Origin: Gari tellinella
Lineage: Eukaryota; Mollusca; Bivalvia; Cardiida; Psammobiidae
Direction: 5' to 3'
Assembly (NCBI GenBank): GCA_922989275.2
Contig: OV277862.1
Location: 44,603,786-44,667,785 of the forward strand
Length of the DNA stretch: 64,000 nt
Each line of letters begins with the position of its first letter. Position 1 is the first letter of the stretch. Both the position numbers and the translations under genes were made by a program. Shown in pieces: positions 44,008 through 56,000 of the stretch. Under the pieces are notes generated by a model. It had not been told where the DNA came from, made no database searches, and worked only from the letters and a program-made list of their open reading frames with translations.

Positions 44008-47000
44008 GTAAGACTTCAAATATTGCCTATAAAGTTCTCCCTCTCTTCTACGACACCTAATGAGAGACACATATTGTGTGCGTTGTTCGGATGGTGTTAT
44101 AGGGAGGGACAATTAAGACTTGGCTTTCATTTGCAAACAGCTTGAATCCAGATCAGACGCCGCGTAGAGCGCCGTCTGATTTGGGTTCAAAATGTTTGTC
44201 ACTCGTCATTATGCTTTTTTTCTGTCAAAATGTCCAGTATGTATCTTAGAGAAAAACAGCAGACGACAATTTTAAGCAGACGATATTGCAGCCGAGAAAA
44301 TGTTTAGAATACTTCTTTTGGTTGGGGTACAGCGTCAATCATTGTTGTAAGGAGGGAATCGTTGTTCGGAGGGCCATTTCAGGGAGATAGCACTGTAATC
44401 ATCAATATATTGAATAACCTTTCATTGTAAACATATTATGACATTGCTTTTACATTTGGTGTCGTTTAAACATGAAAGAACAACACATCCTACAGTGCTA
44501 CCTGCCTATAGCGACCCTCCGAACAACGATTCACTCCTCACAACAATATTTACCACTGTGGCTCAAACAAGAAAATTATGTCTGCTGTAATAAGCTCTGC
44601 TTTAAATTGTTGTCTGCTGTCTTTTCTTCTCAAAGTTACAATTGGAATTTTTGAAAGCAAAACACAACATTATGACGATTGGAAAAGAGTTTAAATCCAG
44701 ACCAGACGCCACGTGACGCGGCGTCTGATCTGGGTTTAAGCTGTTTGCAAATGTAATCCTAGTCGTGCTAAATACTCTAATGGTATTTACTTTCCCTCCA
44801 TATAACAACTCCCTCCGAACAACACAAATACTCTATGTCTCCCATTGAGTGTTGTTAAATATGGGAAGCACCGTACCACTGTTTCATGTTATCCAGTCGC
44901 ATGCTTAAAATATTTCGTTTGCAAACAAATCTTAAAGTTTAAAAATATTTTTATTTTTACAAATAGCAGAAGTACATTATATGGCCAATAACATGTGAGG
45001 TTAATAACCGATCAATTTTCGTTTGGCAAGCAATGGGTTAACTGTTTCACTGCTTAGTTTTATCGGCTTCTTTACCCCTCTTACTGCCAAAATATCGTCT
45101 GTATTGGTAGTGTCGTCTGCAGTATTTAAAAAGTCAGCTTTAGGGGTGTTTTGACTGAAGAACTGTCGAAACGAATGTCAAACAGTTTTGATCCTGATCA
45201 GACGCCGTGTAACGCGGCGTCTGATCAGGATCCAGACTGTTTGCAATATTGCCTTTTAGCGCCGTTGGCAGTGCAAGAGCTAAATGTGAAAGAATAACTG
45301 TACCTCCTAATGCTGTGTCATGCTATCCAGATGCATGCTTAAATATTTCGCTTGCAAACAAATCTTTAAAGTTTAAAAATAATGTTATTTTTACAAATAA
45401 AAAACCGCATATATAGGCAATAACCCAATAAGTCAATATACATGTACATGCATAGTCAATAACGCTTTATATGGCCAATAACCTGTTCGGTTAACTCTTT
45501 CACTGCCAAGTTTTATCGTCTGCCTTAATACTATTACCGCCACAATATCATCTGCATTGGTAGTGTCGTCTGCAGTATTTTAAAAATTAGTTTTAGGACT
45601 GTTTTGACTGAAGAAATGTCGATATGAGTGTTATAACATGTGAAGTTAAAATAACTTGTAAAACACCTGTGAGCGGCGACCGTTTCATACAAAGCATAGG
45701 GTTATCGTTAAACAAGCTTTTTGCAGAACTAAAGTATTGTATTACATGTATTAGCACATGGCTTGGAGCTCTCGGCCAATCAGATGCCTCAAAAACCTGT
45801 GAATATATCGTTTATTTCAACAAACCTTGGAATAACTAACAAACTGTTCACTTATTCCTCGCTTCCGTCATCTCAAGGCAATTTGACGTCACAATTCTAA
45901 AAACAGCTGAGGTCAGAGGTGAACTGCACACGCTTCATGACGTTTTATTATGTACAGTGAGACCTAGACTTTAAAGACAATTACTAATGAATTGTGCTTA
46001 CATATAGAGCTTCAATAAGCGTTATTTATGTTGGTGTTAAAGCATGCTTAATGTCTCAAACTTATCATTTGAAATAACCTTTCAATATTAGTAAAATATT
46101 ACAAACAAAATGACTTTTTCGTCTAAAACAGAAATCAGAAACGAATGGTTTTCTTGTTTTCCTCGAGCCCAAACCAGTGCTAAATAGGTTAGACCATGGT
46201 TGCGCGCGAATAAACGACATAGTTCTCGGGGGCTACGCCCCCTCGAACTATATCGTTTATTCGCTTGCAACCATGGTCTAACCTATACTTAAATTACTTT
46301 CGCTCAGTATCAATCTATTAAAGTAAAAAATCTATTTAATTATATATATCACATATTATGCGTTACTGACTATATGACTTATTGGGTTATTAACATCTAG
46401 TGACGCGTATTTTCGCCATTTGCAAACATGATACTAGCAAAGTCTACATTTATCGTATTTTGTGCAAATAGTGTAGACCCTGATCAGAGGGCTATTATAC
46501 GATCTTTCATCCGTTAACTGGGGGCGGGGTCTTTATTGTTTTTCATTTTGCTTATAGATCTTTAACCTTAATAAACAAAATGGACTAGACTAAATTGGAA
46601 ACTGAAATTGTCCATACGACATTTCAGGGGTTACTTTGACATATGTAAGACTGAAACTTATCACAAGATTTGCCATACTTAATACATTTAATGTCTTCTT
46701 CAAACTGTTTTGCCCGCAAAACAAACACCAGAATACTTTCTATTTTAATTTATACATCCAAACCCAACATGGCCACGAATGCTAAGCGTTTCGATTTTAT
46801 ATCGTACGCCGATATACTCAACACTGGGTGGGAAACTAGACTACAAATGCAAATCAAGTCGATTCAAGCAGTGTAAGCTTACGGTTGGACATTTGATTGT
46901 TTGCTTTAACTTTAGTGTAAGCTCCGACCATCATGCTGTCGGGATAGGGTTATTATTCTAGTTTAAAACGAATCGGTATGAAATACAATATACAGCGCTC

Positions 47001-50000
47001 TCTCCCATCAACGGCCCTTCCGAAAACGATTCTTTCCTTACAACGACACATGCCGCTGTTCCCCAAACAAGACATTTATGTCCATCCCTTTCATGGCTGC
47101 ACTACCGTCTGATTAAATTTGTGGTCTGCTGTTTTTCTCAAAGTTACATATAAGTTGACATTTTGATAGAATAAATATAATGACGAGTGACAAACAGCTT
47201 GAATCCAGATCAGACGCCGCGTTACCCGGCGTCTGATCTTGGTTCAAGGTGTTTGCAAATTTTAGCCAAGTCTTAAATTTTCCCTCCCTATAACGATTCT
47301 CTCCAAACAACACACACAATCTGTGTCTCCCATTGGGTGTCGTTGTAGAGAGGGAGCACTGTATAGAAAATTGACATTTTAGCTCAATGAGAGCTTTTGT
47401 GACGTCTTTGTTTCAGTCAGTCAGTCTTTCCGTCAACAATTTCAAAATCAATGGTCAATAGTAACCAAACTACTCTGTGACTGAGACTTATAAGTTATTC
47501 GAAGATAGTGTCACTGTGGGTGGGCCAATCGGTTCTTTTATCCATGATGCCAACCGTACACAACTTTTATAAAACTCTTCTTCATAAGAGCAACTCACCA
47601 ATTTTTTAATTGGTCAACTTTCAAACTCACTGAAAGAATATTGATCCATCAAAGAACTTGTACGCAAGAGGGCGTGGCCATTTCCGGTATATGGTAATAT
47701 CGAAATTCAATGCTAAGAACCTTCTCAAAGTTGTATCTATGACTACACCTTAATGACATTTTGTCAGAATTGATACATTGATATAAATTAGGCCATACAT
47801 GCATATTAGTTATGACTAGTCATAAGGTAGGTCAGTAGTTTAAATCCTTAAAAATACATTTGGACACCCCAGGGACAATAGTTTAGCCAACTCTCAGGTC
47901 AATAAGTCTAATCATAGTTAAGCTTCTATACATTCCAGGAACTATATTGTTTACCTTAAACTCATAAAACTTACTCAAAATGATAACCTTGAAATTGTCT
48001 AGGCGAACTATTAATTAATATGGGCTTACATTGGGTCATAAAGTAGGTAATACTATAGAAAAAGCTTCATGAACCTATAACTTGCACAAAACAATGACAT
48101 TGAACAAATATAGGTCCTGTTTGAACTTTGAATGGGGATATGTAAAAGTAGGCCAGTATGTCAAATCTTCTGGAAAGATCCTTAAAGACTTTTCTTCAGC
48201 CCATTGAGGGACCACCAGCCCATTGTTCTGGAGGTGTCAATGTAACTTTCAATCACGTGCAGCACAATCTCAGTTTACCTGGTGATGTCCAGATTATACT
48301 CATGCTCTAGTGATTTTCAATGGTTATTTCTAACCAAACTATCAAATACAAAGGTCGGGTTTCACATGAGAAGCTTTAGTGGTTCTTTGCTAATGCCATG
48401 TTCATAAGACCCATGCTTTTTGCAAGGAAATTGTCTGGCAAGGTGTTATGATCAAAAGGTCGTCTTTAAGATCCTGGGTCATATTTTAGCACAAGCTCCT
48501 TGAATCTTACTCAGACTAATAACCTTGATACCATCTAGGTAATGTGTGAATATGGTATATATTGGGTCGTAAAGAAGGTCAGTATAGGTGAAAATATAGA
48601 ACATGTTTTTGGCATATTAGATGCCATAGTCATAGTTAAGCCCAACTTATACAGACTTATGGCAGTGTAATTATATGGGTCACATGTAAATATTGGTCAT
48701 GTCCGGCCGAAACGCAGTTCTATAGGTCAAATAGTAGACATAAATATGCCTGAGACAACCATGTGTTCTGTCCTACATTTTCATGTCTTAAGTGAACGCT
48801 TCAGGATCTCTTGTTTCGAATGCTACCCTTTACATGTATTTGCATTTTCAGTGACAAGCAGCTTGATACAGTTTGTAATGATCAATTGAAATTTGGGTAC
48901 AGAAGAATTTAGTGAGAAAGAAAGATGTTTAGCCCCATTACCAGTTCAGCAAACCATTTTTGAAACAATGCAGGTTCTGATTCATAGTGCTGAATGAAAA
49001 GTCGCAACACGACGAGAAATGATAAACAGTGTGGATCCAGGTCAGACGGCGAGTTAACTAACTATGTATTCGTTCAGAGTCCAAGCCTTTTGATCCCCAG
49101 TTTAAGATTTTACCTTGTAAAAGTCACAACAATATTATTATGGCCCGTGCCATGACAAAACAAGCCGCAGTGCATTACAATATTGTATAGACCAAGCACC
49201 GTTGTCATCCCAGGCTCTGTAACTGCCAAATACCGTATATAATACAGCTACATAAAATACTTAAGATGCATGTGGATGTTAAACTGTGTAGATTAATGCC
49301 AGCGGCGGCTGGCCTTGATGGCTGGCTGTTTGACATCCTTAAGACAGATTTCCTCATGGTACAGCTCATATATATATTAAAGAATCACTAGACGAGAGTT
49401 TTAAAACAGAATATCCATCGTTCACTATTTTCAGTGATTGACGCTTCTGGTAAAGTAGGCAGCAACCTTATTCAGACACTTGGCCAATGGAAGTTTTTGG
49501 GTAGTTATGACGAATGTGTTGCTATCGAGGCTACTGGGGTGGCAGAAAGCGGACCGGTTGAATACTTTGAGGGAAAGTATTGTAGACTATCTTTCCGTGT
49601 TCCAATATTCCCGGACGTGCCTGGTGAGGAGGTAAAGTTATATGTGTGTTGTCATTGAACCACTCCCACTGTTTTGTTACAACGCCTAAGTTGTAGGTAC
49701 TTTTGAAATGTAAATAGTTATAAATTTAACTCGTATACCCCATATTCATTTTATACTAATGACACAGATTGATTGTCAGAACAAATTTGCTTACTTTCGA
49801 CCTGCTTAAGTATTTACCTATCTTCAAAACTAGAACTGGCTATGGGGTAAAGGGTTAAAACGAGTGAACAGAAAATAAGATTCAAAGGTTGGGTTTGCTC
49901 TATGTCAGCTTTAGTTTGAATGTTGTCATGTATTATGTATAACTGCTTCACGCTGATCATGATGTTTATATGACGTTCACGTCTTCCATACTACAGTGGA

Positions 50001-53000
50001 GAAAACGTTATTCTTTCCCAATAAACGCGTTTACGCTAAAACTATTATTTTCACTGCAAACAGTTTGGAGCCAGATCAGACGCCGGGTAACCCGGCGTCT
50101 GATCAGGCTCCAAACTGTTTGCCACCAAGATAAACATGAATTATCAGAATTGTCAAAAAGTTGTACTTTTCTACGTTTTAGTGTTTTGCGTTTGCGTACG
50201 TTTGCGTTTAAATGGGAAAGAATAACAGATTCTCCACTGTACCAATTAGCCTTCTTTTTGTTGGTCGTAACGAATGGGTTTTGCTGTAACTTTCTTTTTA
50301 TGCCATCTAGTATCCGCTAGTGATGGGCGCATGCGTGCCAAACACCTGTAATACTCCTGATGTTGACGGACTTTTCAAAACAGGTAACAATAAAATTCAA
50401 AGACCTGTCAGTAACAAATCAAATCAAACGATATTAAAGCAGAATAAGGGCCAAACATCGTTATACTGTTAATTGCGATGTAACTGCATATTGTCATGTA
50501 AATAGCCCCCCTGAACAGGCCCAATCTGTTCCAGATACAGTGCTCGCTCCCACCAACGACCCTCTAAACAACGATTTCCTCCTTCCAACAACGCTTCCCG
50601 CTAGTTCCCCAAACAAGAAAGTACAATGTATGTCTAAAGATTTCGCCGTCTGCTTATTTTCTCATACAGTGGAGAATCTGTTATTCTTTCCCGTTTAAAC
50701 GCAAACGTACGCAAACGCAAAGCACTAAAACGTAGAAAAGAACAAATTTGGACAATTCTGATAATTCTTGTTTATCTTGGTGGTAAACAGTTTGGAGCCT
50801 GATCAGACGCCGGGTTACCCGGCGTCTGATCTGGCTCCAAACTGTTTGCACTGCAAATAATAGTTTTAGCGTAAACGCGTTTATTGGGAAAGAATAACAG
50901 ATTCTCCACTGTAAGTCAAATATTAGTGGATATATTGACACAATGAATACCGGTATACTGACGAGTGACAATCAGCTTGAACCCAGATCACACGCCGCGC
51001 TATGCGGTGTCTGATCTGGATTCAAGCTGTTTGCAAGTGTAAGTTTATTTCCCTCCCTATAACAACTCTCTTCGATAACACACACATGTGTTCTTATTTA
51101 AATCGAATAATTTACATGTTTGTCTTTAGTATAGATTTACTTCTGAATTTATATAAGTATCAGTTGTTTATTCATATGCATGTTATGTTTAGGTTTCTTT
51201 GTTACTGTTAATTCAACTTATGAGATACTGGTTTGATTGATTATTGCGAGTTCGAAGCATCGAGTTTCGATTGAACTTACATAATGTTCTTTGTATACAG
51301 CGGGAAGTCTCAGTAATGTAACCCTACCATTCACTCTGGAAACTCAGTGTGACGACGAGAGGCGATTGGAGACCGATGCTGTCATAGTCATGTAAGCACT
51401 ACGATAAAGCAGTATGGAAAGAAGTCATTCCTTGTCATATAAATGAAATTCAGCGCAAACGCAATGCAATCAAAAGCAGAAAATGCCAGACAATTGTACA
51501 ATGTTTAGCTGCTCATTTTAAACCATTCACTGCCTTTCCTTAATAACTATTATAGTTATGTGCAAACAGTTTGGGTCTGGGCAGACACCGCGTAACAATT
51601 GCATAACCCTTTCATCGTCAAGTTTAACTGTCTTTTAAAACCTTTCACAATATATCGACCGTTACAATTTGTCATCTATAATTTTGTTCAAAATTCATTT
51701 TGTTTAGTTTTGACCAGAAATATCGACAGGTAGGGTACTGGGGCCCGTTTTACTAAACAACTTACGCAAAATTTTTGCGTAAGTCAAAATCGTTTTACTC
51801 TTATTTTTCGATCATAAACGTTTGCAAACAGCAAATAGCCAGATCAGAGGACGCGCTTAAAGCGCGTCCTCTGATCTGGCTATTTGCTGTTTGTAACAAG
51901 TGATAATAAAAAATATAAATACAAATTTAAAATTTTGACTTACGCAAAAATTTTGCGTAAGTAGTTTAGTAAAACGGGCCCCAGGGACCCGTCTTATGAA
52001 ACGTCGTACGACAATATTGTCATAGGTCAGATTCTAAAATTTCACCATCTAATCCTGTCGTGAAAAATTTCTTTGGAATTGTCTTGAAAAGACGATACCA
52101 AAAGGGTGATACAAGACAGGGTTAAATGGAGAAATGAGAATTAAGACATATTCTAAAATTTTGACTTACGACCGTTTATTGTCGCACAACGTTTAATAAC
52201 ACGGCCCTGGATCCTAATCAGAAGATGCGTCATAAGTTTTTAAAGTCCACTTTAAAATAGTCGCCTATGGTGACGAACCAGTTAAGAAAGCAGTATATGA
52301 CTCTTCATTATTACAAACAGTTTGGAACAAGATATTATAGAGAAAGTACATGACAGAGAACCATATTTCATTGCACTCAATGAATAACGATACTCGTGAA
52401 ACGTACAGTTGTGTAAATCCTGATCAGAGGGTTCCTACAGAAGCCCTCTGATCAGGGTATGTACTGTTTTCGATTTTGCAACATACTGTTATCATCAATC
52501 CTAAATATGTAGAAATAGATTGGACTTAAATGGCAACAGGATTGTCCACTTCAACATCTTCACAGCCTTACCCCGAGTACATGGTTATTTGCAAACAGTC
52601 AGGACCCTGGATTCGAGGTTATAAAGCGTTTTAGTTGAGTCTGAGTGTGTTCCCATGGTTCAAGCATTTGATTGGTCAGATTTGAGCCTAGGCTTAAATC
52701 TGACCAATCAAATGCTTGGGAACGAGTTTAGACTCAAGTCAAAAGCTTTATAACCTCGGAGCCTGATCAGACACTGCGTAACACGGTTTCTGATCAGAAT
52801 TTTAACTGTTTGCCACTCGGTTTTATATTTAAGTCAAATTACCTAAAGTCTAAATTTGAGAAATTTAAGAAAACAACAATTGTTAAGGCCTAAAGCCGAT
52901 GACGCAATGGCAGTTAAGCGGTTTTAGTCTCAGAAGTTTCTCTATCTGTCTATATCTATTTGAAAACTTCCAGTGGCGTTTTGATTGTGTTCGGAGTATT

Positions 53001-56000
53001 CATCACAATAGGAACACTATACGATGTATTGGTTGTTCAACTCGGCATTGGAGAATCCAAACACGACTCGGCTAAGTTCACTGACGGGTTTACAAATCAA
53101 GGGTACGTGATTACCGACGGAGAGACCATTGAGAGGATAAAAAAGATGAACGCGATGAATTCTAAAGACATCGACGAACAGTTTGAAAATGGGAAGAACA
53201 TCAGTACTCTCTCAGACCTGACTGGGGATAAGATTGCCGGGTCTTCTATGGATGAAGGTATTCCAGACGTGTACAAAACAGTTAACGGCGACCAAGAACA
53301 ACCTATTGAAAGAAAAGACAAGGACATAGAGAAACCGACACTGTTGAAGTTTTCTGGAACTCAAGCGAAGCCACAACGAAGTAAGACACTGATTCGTTGC
53401 TATAAACTCTTTCACCACTAAGTAACTCTTGTGGGTTATTAGGTTCCTTTGTGGATCATTTTAGTTTCAAAAACATAAAACAACCAGTCTGCTTGGAATT
53501 CTGAATTGTTTAATCAATATATGTCTAAATTAGCAAACAGTGTAGATCCAGATCAGAAGGCTCCTGGGTCTACACTGTTTGCAAATGTAATTAGTATATT
53601 TTAAACAGGTCCGTGATATTGAAATAGTAATGAACGTAATACACAATATTTTACATTCACTAAAGAGAAAGCGAATTGAATGTTAAACTGACAGGTGGCA
53701 GCTTCAAGCAAGGCCATCGTAAATCAAATCATTCTTGTTCTACTTTCACCTTGCTTTAAGCAATCACCTGTCTTTAAATACCGGTATTCGATCCTTGCAC
53801 CGGTTGTACTCAACGTTAACAAACATTATATATACCTGTGAAAAATACACGGGTCCTATACAAACAATGTAGAACAAGATCAGATGGCTTCTAAAGGAGT
53901 ATTCTTAGTAGGGTCTGCATTGTTTGTCATTTTGCAATATAGTATTAGAATCAACACTCTATAATCAACACATATCTAAACATTATTGAAAGCTGTTATT
54001 TCCATTTGAAGCATCAGGGCTAAATGAGTTAGGTATCGAATACTTAGCTAATATTTTGTGATCGGAATAGAGGGTTTTTACAGTATACAGTAGAACCTCT
54101 CTATTACGACCGCTAAGTTGAGTTCCTTAATATGCGGATACAACAGGTGACTGCTTAAAGCAAGGGGACAGTAACACAGAAATTTCCTTTAGGAGCCTTC
54201 TGTTGTATTGTCACCTTGCTTTAAACTCTCACATGTCTTTTATTCAATTAATTAGCCTTCGTTTCAGTGGTCGAACTAGAGAGGTTTAAATATATTTTCT
54301 TTACGTTCACAGCCGTCCTCGAGCAGATTCTTCTGTCGTTTTCCGTGTACACAAACGGGGTGAAGATCCTTGGCACAGAACAGGGGGCAGATTCCCTAGG
54401 GGCCCTGAACGGAGTCCGCTTCCTTAGCATGGCCTGGGTCATTTTAGGGCACACATATTATTTTGCCCAGGGATATAACAGTAAGAACTAAAAATATAAA
54501 TTAACTCTTTACCATGTCAGAGCTGAATACTAATATTCAAAACCTTTTTCAAAGAATGTTCGATCCAGATCAGACCAAAGTAAACTTTTTTGTGTAATTG
54601 AGATCCTGTTTCTGTAAATAAAAATATAAAACCAATTTTAGAATTTCTGCCATCGACACTCGCTTCTGAAAGTTCATTTTAACACATTCCCCTTTTGCCT
54701 GCTTCTAGTGACTACTTAAACTAGGCAGAAAGTAAAGCAGATTGGGTCTTAAGGCACTTTCTGCTTTATCTTCAACCTGCTTTAAGCTAGCATCTGCTAT
54801 GATTTATTTCATCATTTATAAGTTGGAACTATTTTCTTCAGTGGAGGAATAAATTAAATGCGCTAAAATGTGCTTCTATGAGGGAAATGACTAATTCGTA
54901 TTATTGATCTAATCAATCAGTCATTTAACATTTACCTATCTTATAAACATTTTGTGCTTCTTTGAGAAAGAGCTTCGTGCCAATAGTTTAAATGCAATAC
55001 TTAAGTAAACGTGTCTTAAAATGTCTTTTTAAATTTTATATGTACATGTATTTCTCATAGATACAGTTAACACAATGAACTCTAACAACTCGTATACTCT
55101 TTGTTTGCAAACAATGTTTACCTGTGAAAACTGAATGCATGCAGCGTGGACCCGGATCAGGGGGTTCCTAAAGGAAACCTATGATCCGGATCTACAGTGT
55201 TTGTCACCTTGCAATGTATAGACGAAAGCAACCATAAAAAGTAAAATATGTACTGATCAAAATTGAGAACAGGGGTCCGTTTCATAAAACTTCGTACGAA
55301 AAAAACGGTCGTAGGTCTTAACTTTATAATACATTTAATGTCTGATTTCTCCATCTCATCCTGTCTTGTGACATCTCTTTTGAATTGTCTTTGTAAGACG
55401 ATTCCAAAGAAATGTCACAATACAGGATCAGATGGAGAAATAGACAATAATTGATACTTTTATAATCTGACTTACGACAACATTTGTCGTAAGAAGTTTT
55501 ATGAAACGGGCCCCTGGACTTTACCATTAATAGTTCCAGGATGGATAAATTAATTGAACATGTCTGACTTTCTATGTACATTTTGCTAATTGAGTATACT
55601 ATTTTGTGAATTTTACTCGTAACTCTCCCAAAATCATATACAAATCCGGAATCATTTACAGAAACTGATAATGTACTGATTTATTTGTTTGTGAATATGT
55701 ATGTATTGTCTATGTACATTTTGTTTTGTTCCTCATGTTTTTTGTCTATGTATACAAATGTATTGTCTGTTCCTCATGTTTTCATGTAAAAACATGAACT
55801 GAGTGTAATAAAGAAAAATTGAAAATTTGAAATTGAAATTGTATTATATAGAAAGTAATTATATACATGTATCTCTATTGTCCATTTAGATAACCTGTTG
55901 CCTCACTACTCCGTCAAACTATTTGAATGGACGTTTATGAGCATTGTGTATGCCACCGTGTCTGTCGATTCCTTCTTTGCACTGAGGTAGGTAACTTTAC

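Noticed and set aside
49623..49630. G|gtgagg as the exon 2 donor
   Set aside because: It joins exon 4 in frame but skips exon 3 and so loses the CVPNTC cysteine pair; GAG|gtaaag with exon 3 restores the domain.
49970..50320. Recurring about 60-110-codon ORFs (for example RRRVTRRLIRLQTVCHQ type)
   Set aside because: They are family A MITE hairpins read as protein; the same peptide appears wherever the repeat occurs.
53097..53418. Minus-strand ORFs over exon 5
   Set aside because: Shadows of the plus-strand coding exon.
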